A stretch of 64,000 bases of DNA from Flavimaricola sp. (lineage in GTDB: Bacteria; Pseudomonadota; Alphaproteobacteria; Rhodobacterales; Rhodobacteraceae), in contig JAQWWH010000010.1 of the NCBI GenBank assembly GCA_029255105.1, forward strand, positions 62,001 to 126,000, read 5' to 3'. Both the position numbers and the translations under genes were made by a program. How positions within the stretch are numbered: position 1 is the first letter of the stretch; every line of letters begins with the position of its first letter. The notes under the pieces were generated by a model, which did no database searches, was not told where the DNA came from, and was given only the letters and a program-made list of their open reading frames with translations. Shown one piece after another: positions 42,437 to 51,552 of the stretch.

Positions 42437-43960
42437 TCAGCTTTCTTTGGTCATGGTCAACCTGTAGCTCACCGCTTCGGCGACATGGTTGCGCCTGACG
42501 TTTTCGCTTTCGTCCAGATCAGCTATGGTGCGCGCCACGCGCAGGACCCTGTGGTAGCCGCGTGCGGACAGGCCGAACCGCTCCGCCACCTTGGACAAAA
42601 GCGCCCGCCCTTTGGGGTCCGGGGTCGCGACCTCTTCCAGCATCTGCCCTTCGGCATCGGCATTCAGCCTCAGCCGTTCATGGTCGGCATAGCGACGCGC
42701 TTGCCGCTGTCGTGCCGCGCCGACCCGGTCGGCGACCTGCGCAGAGGACGCCCCGGTTTCAGGCAGGTCGAGGTCCGAAAAGGCCACCGGTGGGACTTCG
42801 ACCCGTAGATCGATCCTGTCCATCAAAGGCCCCGAAATCCGGCCAAGGTAGTCCTCACCGCACTGTGGCACCCGTGCGCAGGCTCTGGCCGGGTCGGCGA
42901 GATAGCCACATTTGCAGGGGTTGGCAGCGGCGACGAGCAGGAATCGGCAGGGATAGCGGATATGGGCATTGGCTCTGGCCACCACGACCTCTCCGGTCTC
43001 GATCGGCTGCCGCAACGTTTCTAGCACGGCCCGCGGAAACTCCGGAAATTCGTCCATGAACAGGACGCCATTGTGCGCCAGGCTGATCTCCCCCGGCTTC
43101 GCGCCCCGGCCACCCCCGACGATCGCGGCCATAGAGGCGGTGTGATGCGGTTCCCGAAAGGGCCGCGTCCGGCTGATCCCGCCTTCCTCGATCAGGCCTG
43201 ACAGCGAATGGATCATCGAGGTCTCAAGCGCCTCTGCCGGCGACAGTGGCGGCAGGATGCCGGGCATCCTCGCGGCAAGCATGGATTTGCCCGACCCGGG
43301 TGAGCCGACCATCATCAGGTGGTGTCGCCCTGCCGCCGCGATCTCAAGCGCCCGTTTGGCCCGTTCCTGGCCTTTGACGTCCCTCAGGTCACGGACCGAG
43401 GGGTCGCGCTGTACTTCGCCGGGTTCGGACGGGCTAAGCGTTTGGGCCCCGGTGTAGTGGCGAATGACCTCGGACAGGCTGCGGGCCCCGATCACTTCGG
43501 CTGATCCGACCCATGCCGCCTCTGCCCCGCAGGCGCTGGGGCAGAGCAACATCCGTTCATGTTGTGCGGCGGTCATTGCGGCAGGAAGGGCGCCGATCAC
43601 CGGAACAAGGGTCCCGTCGAGGGACAGTTCTCCCAAGGCGACAGTCCGCGACGCGTCCTCATGTGGAATGATTTCGAGGGCGGCAAGCAGGGCGACAGCG
43701 ATCGGCAGGTCGAAGTGCGACCCTTCCTTGGGCAGGTCCGCTGGCGACAGGTTGACAGTGATCCGTTTGGACGGAAGGGCGATCGACATGGTCGTCAAAG
43801 CGGCGCGGACCCGTTCGCGCGCCTCCGAGACGGCCTTGTCGGCAAGCCCGACGATTGCGAAGGACGGAATGCCCGGCGTGACCGCGCATTGAACCTCGAC
43901 CAACCGGGCCTCGACCCCTTCAAAGGCTACCGTATATGATGTCGCGACCACCCGGCCCAC
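42437..43960 (-). CDS. comM: YifB/ComM family AAA+ ATPase (Mg-chelatase-like)
   Basis: A 507-residue protein with an N-terminal Lon-protease-like domain (ARLVEVQCAVTPGIPSFAIV). An AAA+ core has Walker A GSPGSGKSMLAARM and Walker B NGVLFMDEFPEF, and the C-terminus is Mg_chelatase_C. ComM is a hexameric helicase promoting branch migration in natural transformation. A CGYLADPARACARVPQC-type zinc region with four Cys is present. Length is typical. Confidence 0.94.
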   Translation of the reverse strand: MGRVVATSYTVAFEGVEARLVEVQCAVTPGIPSFAIVGLADKAVSEARERVRAALTTMSIALPSKRITVNLSPADLPKEGSHFDLPIAVALLAALEIIPHEDASRTVALGELSLDGTLVPVIGALPAAMTAAQHERMLLCPSACGAEAAWVGSAEVIGARSLSEVIRHYTGAQTLSPSEPGEVQRDPSVRDLRDVKGQERAKRALEIAAAGRHHLMMVGSPGSGKSMLAARMPGILPPLSPAEALETSMIHSLSGLIEEGGISRTRPFREPHHTASMAAIVGGGRGAKPGEISLAHNGVLFMDEFPEFPRAVLETLRQPIETGEVVVARANAHIRYPCRFLLVAAANPCKCGYLADPARACARVPQCGEDYLGRISGPLMDRIDLRVEVPPVAFSDLDLPETGASSAQVADRVGAARQRQARRYADHERLRLNADAEGQMLEEVATPDPKGRALLSKVAERFGLSARGYHRVLRVARTIADLDESENVRRNHVAEAVSYRLTMTKES

Positions 43961-44041
43961 CCCTTCAAAGTTGGTTAACGCTAGAAGGGATTGGTTTACG
44001 GATGGTTAAGGCCTTGGACGTGCGACGCTATCGCTCCAACC

Positions 44042-44908
44042 TCAAAGCAGTTTGAGAAAGGCTGGCCAGGCACCGGGATCGGCCACCGTCTTGTCCCGGC
44101 AGAACGCATTGCAGAACCCGAAGACCCTTCCATTCATCTCCATCAGGTGCGTCACCGGCTTTCCTGAATAGGGGCAGACCGCATTTTCCGCCTCTCCCGT
44201 TTCGATGGCCCGCGCGGGTAGGGGGACCGGTCCCGGCCAGTCGCCGGTTTCCCATGGTCGGGCATAGACCGGCTGATCCGGCAGGTCGACAAGGCCCATG
44301 GCACGCCATTTTCGGAAGGATGGGTGTCCCAGATGGGCCGCGACATAGGCCAGTCCGCTTTGGCTGACCGGCAGGTTGTAGCCCGCGATCCGTGCGGCGA
44401 TGGGCGCGTAAAAGGCATCCGCCGCGCTGTAGTCGCCGCAAAGCCAAGGCCCCTTGGACCCGGTGGTGTCGCGGGCCCAGTCCCAGATCTGGCAAAGTCG
44501 CGCCAGATCATCGAGAACCGCCTGAGGTGGGGCACAGTCCAGATAGCTGACCCGCAGGTTCATCGGGCAATGGCCTCGGATCGCGCCGAAACCGGAATGC
44601 ATCTCTGCGGCCAGAACGCGGGCCGTTGCCCGCGCGGCCGGTGCGCTGGGCCAAAGACCTGCGTCGGGGTGGCGTGAGGCCAGTTCCTCGGCAATGGCCA
44701 GGCTTTCGGGGATCACCGTGCCTTCCGGGGTTCGCAGCGTCGGGGCGGTGCGGGCAGGCACATAGTCCCGCAGCATGATGCCCAGTTCATCCGAGTATAG
44801 CCGCGCCAGATGGGTCTGCACCGGAATGCCAAAGGCGTCAAATAATAGCCAGCCGCGCAAGCTCCAGCTTGAATAAGCGCGATCACCGATAACGAGGTCG
44901 TAGGGCAT
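44042..44908 (-). CDS. glutathione S-transferase family protein with C-terminal Cys-rich YHS/TRASH-like tail
   Basis: A 288-residue protein. Residues 1-215 form a GST fold: thioredoxin-like N-domain with RAYSSWSLRGWLLFDAFGIP and a helical C-domain with WLCGDYSAADAFYAPIAARI. Residues 245-275 add CPYSGKPVTHLMEMNGRVFG followed by FCNAFCRDK, a Cys/His pattern (C245, H254, C266, C270) like the YHS/TRASH metal-binding motif. Conventional GSTs end near residue 220, so this looks like a fusion. Metal or copper sensing is only inference. Confidence 0.8.
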   Translation of the reverse strand: MPYDLVIGDRAYSSWSLRGWLLFDAFGIPVQTHLARLYSDELGIMLRDYVPARTAPTLRTPEGTVIPESLAIAEELASRHPDAGLWPSAPAARATARVLAAEMHSGFGAIRGHCPMNLRVSYLDCAPPQAVLDDLARLCQIWDWARDTTGSKGPWLCGDYSAADAFYAPIAARIAGYNLPVSQSGLAYVAAHLGHPSFRKWRAMGLVDLPDQPVYARPWETGDWPGPVPLPARAIETGEAENAVCPYSGKPVTHLMEMNGRVFGFCNAFCRDKTVADPGAWPAFLKLL

Positions 44909-44986
44909 TGCAGGCTCCGGGTTCAGGTCAGGGCAGATTGCCCGGTTGGCTCCGAGTGGAAAAGCGACGATTTGTGCGAGGGCCCA

Positions 44987-45559
44987 TCAGAGACGATGAT
45001 TGATGACCTCGGCACTCCAGCCGTCTGGTCCGGTGTTCAGACAGGTCACAGACAGATTGTCGATCCGGTGGGCAAAGACCTCGACCGCTGTCACCCCAAG
45101 CGCCCTTTGCACCTGCGTCAGGATTGCGCCGAAATGACAGACCACGATCAGGTCAGACGCCGCCGTGCTCAGATGGTCATCGACCCCTTGTCCAACCCGC
45201 GATGCAAGGCCGTCCCAACTTTCGCCGCCGGGTGGGGCGACGGTGCCCGGTTGGTCCCAGAAGGCCCGGATCAGCTCGGGGTCCTCGGCCTCGACCTCGG
45301 CATGGCCGCGCATTTCCCAATCGCCAAAATGAATCTCGCGCAGCCGGTTGTCATGGGGGTGGCGGTAGCGGCCATCGGCGATGGCATCTGCCGTCGCAAT
45401 CGCTCGACTTAGGTCGGACGAAACGACGGGCGCGTCCGGCAGGTAAAGCGACAGTCGGTTCAAAGCGGCATGATCCGACAGATCGGCGGGCAGATCGGTC
45501 CAGCCGACCATGCCCTTTGCGTGGGTGGGGCCATGCCGAACCAGCCAAAGACGCGTCAC
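44987..45559 (-). CDS. cobC: histidine phosphatase family protein, probable alpha-ribazole phosphatase
   Basis: A 190-residue histidine phosphatase: RHGPT phosphohistidine motif (residues 8-12), second Arg in SSDLSRAIATADAIA, FGDWEMRGHAEVE and the distal catalytic His in VVCHFGAIL. Its overlap with cobP (ATGA) makes alpha-ribazole-5'-phosphate phosphatase of the cobalamin pathway the best specific guess; a generic phosphoglycerate-mutase-like phosphatase is the alternative. Confidence 0.75.
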   Translation of the reverse strand: MTRLWLVRHGPTHAKGMVGWTDLPADLSDHAALNRLSLYLPDAPVVSSDLSRAIATADAIADGRYRHPHDNRLREIHFGDWEMRGHAEVEAEDPELIRAFWDQPGTVAPPGGESWDGLASRVGQGVDDHLSTAASDLIVVCHFGAILTQVQRALGVTAVEVFAHRIDNLSVTCLNTGPDGWSAEVINHRL

Positions 45560-46080
45560 GGCAGCACCCCTTTCAGCACAAGGGGCAGGCCCGCCATGAC
45601 GGCGATGACTGTATCAGCCTGCCCGGCGAGGCGCTGGTTCAGCTTACCCTGCGCATTGCGGAATGTCCGGGCAAGAGCGTTTTCCGGCACAATCCCCGCG
45701 CCGACTTCGTTGGACACGATAATGACCGGGGCAGGGCAACGGGCCACCGCCTCCAGAAGGTCGGCCTCTGCCGCTGCGGCGTCTGCCTCGCCCAGAATGA
45801 TGTTGGTCAGCCAGAGTGTCGCGCAGTCGATCAGGACCGCTTCGCCGCCGCTGACGGTGGATAGGGCGCTTGCCAGATCGACGGGTTCTTCGACCGTGCG
45901 CCATCCTGTTCCGCGGTCGTCTTTGTGGCGGTCGATCTTGGCCTGCATCTCGCTGTCAAAGGCCTGAGCGGTGGCGATGTAGACAGGTTTCAGCCCGCTG
46001 GAAAGGACGAGCCTTTCCGCGAATGCCGTCTTGCCCGAGGCCGCGCCGCCTAGAACGAATGTGAAACTCTGCAATGGCAT
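45556..46080 (-). CDS. cobP: adenosylcobinamide kinase / adenosylcobinamide-phosphate guanylyltransferase
   Basis: A 174-residue bifunctional CobP/CobU. Walker A is GGAASGKTAFAERLV, then IATAQAFDSEMQAKIDRHKD with the guanylylated-His region (RHKDDRG), VLIDCATLWLTN and VSNEVGAGIVPEN. It phosphorylates and GMP-activates cobinamide in cobalamin nucleotide-loop assembly. This supplies B12 coenzyme needed by ethylmalonyl-CoA mutase elsewhere in the window. Divergent from rpoH. Confidence 0.93.
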   Translation of the reverse strand: MPLQSFTFVLGGAASGKTAFAERLVLSSGLKPVYIATAQAFDSEMQAKIDRHKDDRGTGWRTVEEPVDLASALSTVSGGEAVLIDCATLWLTNIILGEADAAAAEADLLEAVARCPAPVIIVSNEVGAGIVPENALARTFRNAQGKLNQRLAGQADTVIAVMAGLPLVLKGVLP

Positions 46081-46095
46081 TAAGTCATCTTTCTT

Positions 46096-46125
46096 TGATC
46101 CGACCCGATTAAGCGAACGTAAACA
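46096..46125 (+). promoter_or_regulatory. sigma-E (ECF, RpoE/ChrR-type) promoter of rpoH
   Basis: TGATCC (46096-46101), an 18-base spacer and TAAACA (46120-46125) fit the Rhodobacter sphaeroides sigma-E consensus (TGATCC-N18-TAA...). It lies 53 bases before the rpoH ATG. In that species rpoHII is a direct sigma-E target in the singlet-oxygen response. Confidence 0.65.
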
Positions 46126-46178
46126 TCCGTGACAAGCACGTAGAGCGTGGCCAACACGATAACAGGGGGTACTTTCTT

Positions 46179-47057
46179 ATGGCGCTAGACGGATATTCCG
46201 ATCAAACGATGTCTCGCAAAGCGATGAAGGCAGAGCTTCTCGATGCCGAGACAGAGCTGAGACTGGCCTATGCCTGGCGGGACGAGCGTGACGAGCAGGC
46301 GCTGCACCGTCTGATCACGGCCTACATGCGGCTTGCCATTTCGATGGCCTCCAAATTCCGCCGTTATGGTGCGCCGATGAACGACCTGATTCAGGAAGCG
46401 TCGCTGGGCCTGATGAAGGCGGCTGACAAATTTGACCCCGACCGGGGCGTGCGCTTTTCGACCTATGCGGTCTGGTGGATCAAGGCGTCGATCCAGGATT
46501 ACGTGATGCGCAACTGGTCGATGGTCCGGACCGGGTCGACCTCGTCGCAAAAGTCGCTGTTCTTCAACATGCGCCGCGTTCAGGCCCGGTTGGAGCGGGA
46601 GGCCGCTGCCGAAGGCAAGACGCTGGCGGGTCACGAGCTGCGCCGGATGATCGCCGAAGAAGTGGGCGTGCCCTTGCATGACGTCGAGATGATGGAAGGC
46701 CGCCTGTCCGGTTCTGACTACTCGCTCAACGCCACCCAATCGGCCGAAGATGAGGGGCGCGAGTGGATCGAGGCGCTGGAAGACGATTCCATGCAGGCCG
46801 ACGAACGTGTCGAGAATTCGCATGACACCGAAACCCTGCGCCACTGGCTGCTGAGCGCGCTGTCCAACCTGAACGAGCGTGAGCGGTTCATCGTGCGTGA
46901 ACGCAAGCTGCGCGAAGAACCCCGCACGCTGGAAAGCCTCGGTGATGAGCTGGGCCTCTCCAAAGAGCGGGTTCGCCAGCTCGAAGCTGCAGCCTTTGGC
47001 AAGATGCGCAAAAGCCTTGAGAACCAAAGCCGGGAAGTGTTGAACTTCCTCGCATGA
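46179..47057 (+). CDS. rpoH: alternative sigma factor RpoH (RpoHII-type)
   Basis: A 292-residue sigma-32-class factor. LIQEASLGLMKAADKFDP is region 2.2, FSTYAVWWIKASIQDYVMRN is region 2.4, TSSQKSLFFNMRRVQARLER is the RpoH box region, and LSKERVRQLEAAAFGKMRKS is the region 4.2 helix-turn-helix. The start MALDGYSD and the SQKSLFFN variant of QRKLFFN fit RpoHII of Rhodobacter, which serves photooxidative rather than heat stress. The sigma-E-type promoter upstream supports this. The stop overlaps the ChaN-like gene by ATGA. Confidence 0.92.
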   Translation: MALDGYSDQTMSRKAMKAELLDAETELRLAYAWRDERDEQALHRLITAYMRLAISMASKFRRYGAPMNDLIQEASLGLMKAADKFDPDRGVRFSTYAVWWIKASIQDYVMRNWSMVRTGSTSSQKSLFFNMRRVQARLEREAAAEGKTLAGHELRRMIAEEVGVPLHDVEMMEGRLSGSDYSLNATQSAEDEGREWIEALEDDSMQADERVENSHDTETLRHWLLSALSNLNERERFIVRERKLREEPRTLESLGDELGLSKERVRQLEAAAFGKMRKSLENQSREVLNFLA

Positions 47058-47839
47058 GACCTGTATTGATCGCCGCCGCGGTCTGGGCCGCGTCGGCGCT
47101 CTCGTCTGGGGAGCAGACCCTGCCAGACGCGGAAATTTATGTGTTGGGCGAGGTTCATGACAACCCCGCCCATCATGACGTTCAGGCCGACCTTACCTCC
47201 CAAATTGCGCCGGTGGCTCTGGTGTTCGAAATGCTGACCCCGGCACAGGCCGAGGCTGGACAGGATGCGGCGCGGGACGACGAAACCGCCCTTGCGACCG
47301 CCTTAGGCTGGGCGAATAGTGGCTGGCCGGACTTTGCGCTTTACGCGCCGATCTTTGCGGCAGCCCCGGAGGCCACTCTGTTCGGGGCGGCACTTGAACG
47401 ACCGGTCCTCATGGACGCAATTTCAGAGGGCGCCGCCGCGACATTCGGAATGGAGGCTGACCAATACGGTCTTGCCCCTCTGTCACCTGAAGATCAGGCA
47501 GCCCGCGAAGAGATACAGGCCATCGCACACTGCGATGCCCTGCCTGCCCAGATGTTGCCCGGAATGGTCGAGGTTCAGCGCCTGCGCGACGCCGCCTTTG
47601 CCCGCACCGCGATCGAGGCGTTTGAGGTGACGGGCGGCCCGGTGGTGGTGATCACCGGAACCGGACACGCTCGCGCCGACTATGGTGTGCCGGCCTATAT
47701 CCGGGCGGCCCGACCCGACATCACGGTCTTTACATTGGGCCAGGTCGAGGGCGATGAAGCCTACCCCGACACCCTTTTCGATATGGTGATCCGGACGGAC
47801 CCCACCCCGCGCGAGGATCCCTGCGCGGTCTTTCAGTAG
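47054..47839 (+). CDS. ChaN-like haem-binding family protein
   Basis: A 261-residue protein with a short hydrophobic N-terminus that may be a signal peptide (residues 1-18, no lipobox Cys). EIYVLGEVHDNPAHHDVQAD and LVFEMLTPAQAEAG match the ChaN/PhuW family, and VVVITGTGHARADYGVP is a later conserved block. ChaN binds haem and was linked to iron regulation. Translation is coupled to rpoH by ATGA, so stress-induced expression is plausible. Confidence 0.75.
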   Translation: MRPVLIAAAVWAASALSSGEQTLPDAEIYVLGEVHDNPAHHDVQADLTSQIAPVALVFEMLTPAQAEAGQDAARDDETALATALGWANSGWPDFALYAPIFAAAPEATLFGAALERPVLMDAISEGAAATFGMEADQYGLAPLSPEDQAAREEIQAIAHCDALPAQMLPGMVEVQRLRDAAFARTAIEAFEVTGGPVVVITGTGHARADYGVPAYIRAARPDITVFTLGQVEGDEAYPDTLFDMVIRTDPTPREDPCAVFQ

Positions 47840-47929
47840 CGACGCCGCTTCTATCCCACCCTGTCGCCCCTGATTGCCCTTGCCGCGCAATGTGCCTAGG
47901 GTCGCCATTGTTCTGACCAGAGGGCCGAG

Positions 47930-49147
47930 ATGCTGACTGACAAGCACATTCTGCTGATCGTGAGCGGCGGGATCGCCGCCTTCAAGGCGCTCGACCTCGT
48001 GCGCCGTTTGAAAGAGCGGGGGGCAAGGGTCACGCCTGTGCTGACAAAGGGCGGGGCGCAATTCGTCACGCCCCTCAGCCTGTCTGCCCTGAGTGGGGCC
48101 AAAGTCTATCAGGACCTCTTTGATCTGACCGACGAGGCCGAGATGGGCCATATCGAACTCAGCCGCGCGGCGGACCTGATCGTCGTGGCCCCGGCGACCG
48201 CTGACCTGATGGCAAAGATGGCGGGCGGGCAGGCGGATGATCTGGCCTCGACCCTGCTACTGGCCACGGACACGCCTGTGCTGATTGCGCCGGCGATGAA
48301 TGTCCGCATGTGGGACCATCCTGCAACCCAACGCAATCTGGCCACGCTGAAAAGCGACGGCATTTTGACTGTCGGCCCCAATCAGGGCGACATGGCCTGT
48401 GGTGAATATGGCTATGGACGGATGGCGGAACCTCTTGAGATTGTGGATGCGATATCGGACGCTCTTGCCGATGGGCCGTTGAAAGGGTGCCACGTGCTTG
48501 TCACGTCGGGTCCCACCCATGAACCGATTGATCCGGTGCGCTACATCGCCAACCGGTCCTCTGGTGCGCAGGGGACCGCGATTGCGAAGGCCCTTGTCGC
48601 CTTGGGGGCCAGGGTCACCTTTGTGACCGGCCCCGCCTCTGTCCCGCCGCCTGCGGGCGTCGATCTGCGCCCGGTCGAAACGGCCCAAGAGATGCTGGAC
48701 GCCGTCAAGGCCGCCTTGCCCGCGGACGCTGCCGTCTTTGCCGCCGCGGTGGCCGATTGGCGGGTCGCTTCTGCGTCGGATCGCAAGATCAAGAAAGAGG
48801 CGGGCGCCCTGCCACAACTGACCTTTGCCGAGAACCCCGACATTCTGGCCCATGTCGCAGGCCTCAGGCAGGGGCGACCGGCGCTTGTGGTTGGGTTTGC
48901 CGCGGAAACCAATGATGTCGTCGCACATGCCACCGCCAAAAGGGCGCGCAAGGGGTGTGACTGGATCGTCGCCAACGATGTGTCGCCCGAAACGGGGATC
49001 ATGGGCGGGTCCGAGAATGCCGTGACAATCATCACTGCCGAAGGGGCCGAGGAGTGGCCCCGCATGGGCAAAGACGCCGTCGCAACCCGGCTCGCCGCCC
49101 GGATCGCCGTTCGCATTGCCGACCAGATTGCCGGAATGCCGACATGA
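47930..49147 (+). CDS. coaBC: bifunctional phosphopantothenoylcysteine decarboxylase / phosphopantothenate-cysteine ligase
   Basis: A 405-residue two-domain enzyme of CoA synthesis. The N-terminal flavoprotein CoaC domain has [40 protein letters not shown] and the PAMNVRMW motif. The C-terminal CoaB domain has [40 protein letters not shown] and a KIKKE-type loop. CoA supply is basic to the acyl-CoA pathways in this window. It overlaps dut by ATGA. Confidence 0.95.
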   Translation: MLTDKHILLIVSGGIAAFKALDLVRRLKERGARVTPVLTKGGAQFVTPLSLSALSGAKVYQDLFDLTDEAEMGHIELSRAADLIVVAPATADLMAKMAGGQADDLASTLLLATDTPVLIAPAMNVRMWDHPATQRNLATLKSDGILTVGPNQGDMACGEYGYGRMAEPLEIVDAISDALADGPLKGCHVLVTSGPTHEPIDPVRYIANRSSGAQGTAIAKALVALGARVTFVTGPASVPPPAGVDLRPVETAQEMLDAVKAALPADAAVFAAAVADWRVASASDRKIKKEAGALPQLTFAENPDILAHVAGLRQGRPALVVGFAAETNDVVAHATAKRARKGCDWIVANDVSPETGIMGGSENAVTIITAEGAEEWPRMGKDAVATRLAARIAVRIADQIAGMPT

Positions 49148-49617
49148 CAGGCACGCCCGTTGTTCTGATCCAATGGCTCGACGACGCGGATCAAAGCCTG
49201 CCTTTGCCCTCCTACCAGACCGCCGGGGCGGCGGGTGCAGACATCTGCGCCAATTTCCCGCCCGATCAGCGGACCGGGGTCGAGATCCCGCCCGGCGCGC
49301 GCGCGCTTGTGCCGACGGGCATCGCAGTCGCGATTCCTGCCGGATACGAAATGCAGTTGCGGCCCCGCTCTGGTCTGGCGTTGAAACATGGGATCACCCT
49401 GCCCAACAGCCCCGGCACGATCGACAGCGACTATCGGGGGCCACTGGGGGTGATCGTGATGAACGCAGGTGCGGCCCCCTTTCATATCTTTCACGGAGAC
49501 CGGATCGCACAGGCGGTGATTGCACCGGTAGTGCAGGCCAGTTTTGTCGTGGCCGAGGAACTGGACAAGACAGATCGCGGCGGCGGCGGTTTTGGCTCGA
49601 CCGGAGTGGGCGAGTGA
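49144..49617 (+). CDS. dut: dUTP diphosphatase
   Basis: A 157-residue trimeric dUTPase: motif 1 [12 protein letters not shown], motif 2 RPRSGLAL, motif 3 [17 protein letters not shown], motif 4 [11 protein letters not shown] and the C-terminal P-loop-like [10 protein letters not shown]. It hydrolyses dUTP to dUMP. ATG 49144 overlaps the coaBC stop, and its own stop overlaps the GTG start of the MoeB-like gene, giving a coupled three-gene unit. Confidence 0.95.
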   Translation: MTGTPVVLIQWLDDADQSLPLPSYQTAGAAGADICANFPPDQRTGVEIPPGARALVPTGIAVAIPAGYEMQLRPRSGLALKHGITLPNSPGTIDSDYRGPLGVIVMNAGAAPFHIFHGDRIAQAVIAPVVQASFVVAEELDKTDRGGGGFGSTGVGE

Positions 49618-50663
49618 TCCTTGTCGGTGTGATGGTGGCCGTCCTTTGGGGGATTGGTGCCGCGATGGGCGCGCCACGGCGGGCCCGATGGACGATGATC
49701 GGCATTCTGATGTCCGGGGTCCTCCTGATCCAGTTTACCCTTCCTGATGGCCATCCCTTGAGGGCCGCTACGGGTGCAGAGCCTGCGTTCTGGCTGCTCA
49801 TCCTCGCCTTTGTTGGGGTGTTCTGGCTGTATCGGCAGGGGCTTGGCTGGATGCGGTCGAGGTCACAACCGGTGGCGGAGCCCGCTCCTGCACCCAACGC
49901 GGCCTTCAGCGAGGCAGAGCTGAACCGATATGCCCGCCAGATCGTCCTGCGCGAAATCGGCGGGCCGGGGCAAAAGGCCCTGCGCAACGCGAAGGTACTG
50001 GTGATCGGGGCAGGGGGCCTTGGCTCGCCAGCGCTCCAATACCTCGCAGCCTGCGGGGTGGGAACGATCGGTGTCATTGACGACGATCTGGTCGAGGGGG
50101 CGAACCTTGCCCGTCAGGTGATCCACGCGGACGCGATGATCGGTCAGCCCAAGGTGTTTTCGGCCGCCGCTGCCATGACGGCCCAGAACCCGTTTGTCAC
50201 CGTCAAACCCTATCACAGACGGCTGACCGAGGATGTCGCAGAGGGCCTTGTGGACGACTATGACATTGTCCTCGATGGAACCGACAACTTTGACAGCCGC
50301 TACCTGATCAACCGGACCTGCGTGGCACTGGGCAAACCGCTGGTGGCCGCGGCGCTGACGCAGTGGGAGGGTCAGATATCCGTCTATGACCCGGCACAGG
50401 GTGCCCCCTGCTATGCCTGCGTCTTTCCCCAATCACCGGACCCGTCACTGGTTCCCTCCTGCGCCGAAGCCGGGGTTCTTGGGCCCTTGCCGGGGGTGGT
50501 CGGGGCGATGATGGCGGTTGAAACGGTCAAGCTCTTGACCGGCGCGGGCGACAGCCTGCGGGGCCGGTTGATGATCTACGATGCGCTCTATGCTGAAAAC
50601 AGGGTCATCAAGATATCCAAACAACCGGACTGTGCTGTCTGCGGCACCGGTTCTGCCGTCTAG
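49614..50663 (+). CDS. MoeB/ThiF-type adenylyltransferase with N-terminal membrane domain
   Basis: A 349-residue protein. Residues 1-85 contain about three hydrophobic helices ([50 protein letters not shown]). Residues 100-349 form an E1-like domain: [37 protein letters not shown] (nucleotide-binding), [16 protein letters not shown], the catalytic-Cys region [10 protein letters not shown], and zinc Cys pairs CYAC and CAVC. MoeB activates the C-terminus of MoaD for molybdopterin synthesis; a ThiS partner is possible. GTG at 49614 overlaps the dut stop. The membrane anchor is not part of E. coli MoeB. Confidence 0.85.
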   Translation: MILVGVMVAVLWGIGAAMGAPRRARWTMIGILMSGVLLIQFTLPDGHPLRAATGAEPAFWLLILAFVGVFWLYRQGLGWMRSRSQPVAEPAPAPNAAFSEAELNRYARQIVLREIGGPGQKALRNAKVLVIGAGGLGSPALQYLAACGVGTIGVIDDDLVEGANLARQVIHADAMIGQPKVFSAAAAMTAQNPFVTVKPYHRRLTEDVAEGLVDDYDIVLDGTDNFDSRYLINRTCVALGKPLVAAALTQWEGQISVYDPAQGAPCYACVFPQSPDPSLVPSCAEAGVLGPLPGVVGAMMAVETVKLLTGAGDSLRGRLMIYDALYAENRVIKISKQPDCAVCGTGSAV

Positions 50664-50726
50664 TCCTTGCCAACGGCCAAGGGCACGCCATACTCGCTGC
50701 AATCAACCTATGGGGAGACTTCTGCA

Positions 50727-51515
50727 ATGAAGAGCATTCTGACACTGGCCGTCGTCGCGGCAGGCCTTGCAACCCAGGGCATGGCCGCTGGCCATCTGCC
50801 TGATATGGGCGGACAGGAAATCGTGGTCGTGACCGAAAACGCCTATCCGCCGCTGCAGTTTCTGGACGGCGACGGCAATGCCATCGGCTGGGAATATGAC
50901 GCCATGGCCGAGATCGCCAAGCGGCTGAACCTGACGGTGACCTATGAGAACATCTCCTGGGACGCGATGATCCCGGCGGTGAGCGAAGGCCAGTTCGATA
51001 TGGGCATGACCGGCATCACCATCCGCGAAGATCGGGCCGAGGTTGTCGATTTCTCGCAAAGCTACATGACCAGCCAGATGGTCATGATGGTGCGCGGCGA
51101 TGAAGAGCGGTTCACCGATGCCGCCTCTTTTGCGGCTGATCCAGACCTGCTGATGGCCGCCCAGCCCGGCACCACGCCCTTTTATGTCGGCGTCTACGAT
51201 GTGCTGGACGGTGATGAAGCAAACCCCCGTATCCAGCTGATGGAAACCTTTGGTGCGACAGTTCAGGCCTTGATTGCAGGTGACGTCGACCTGATCCTGA
51301 CCGACGGCACCGCGGGCAATGGCTATGTCGATGCATCTGACGGTGGGCTCAAGCTGATCGGAGAGCCTTTGGGCACTGAGGACTTCGGCTTTATCTTCCC
51401 CAAGGGATCGGCGTTCGTGGAGCCGATCAATGCGGCCATCGCCTCAATGGCCGAGGACGGAACGCTTGACGCGCTCAATACCCGCTGGTTCCTCGAGTAC
51501 AAGCTGGGCGAATGA
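50727..51515 (+). CDS. amino-acid ABC transporter substrate-binding protein
   Basis: A 262-residue periplasmic binding protein with a signal peptide (residues 1-21, GMAAGH cleavage region). [60 protein letters not shown] and the C-terminal [12 protein letters not shown] are SBP_bac_3 (polar amino acid) signatures. The ATG at 50727 is preceded by GGGGAG. It is followed by one permease but no ATPase gene. Ligand not predictable. Confidence 0.9.
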   Translation: MKSILTLAVVAAGLATQGMAAGHLPDMGGQEIVVVTENAYPPLQFLDGDGNAIGWEYDAMAEIAKRLNLTVTYENISWDAMIPAVSEGQFDMGMTGITIREDRAEVVDFSQSYMTSQMVMMVRGDEERFTDAASFAADPDLLMAAQPGTTPFYVGVYDVLDGDEANPRIQLMETFGATVQALIAGDVDLILTDGTAGNGYVDASDGGLKLIGEPLGTEDFGFIFPKGSAFVEPINAAIASMAEDGTLDALNTRWFLEYKLGE

Positions 51516-51552
51516 GGTACGGGCCTGAGGGCCCGGCCGGGAAGAGGCACGG

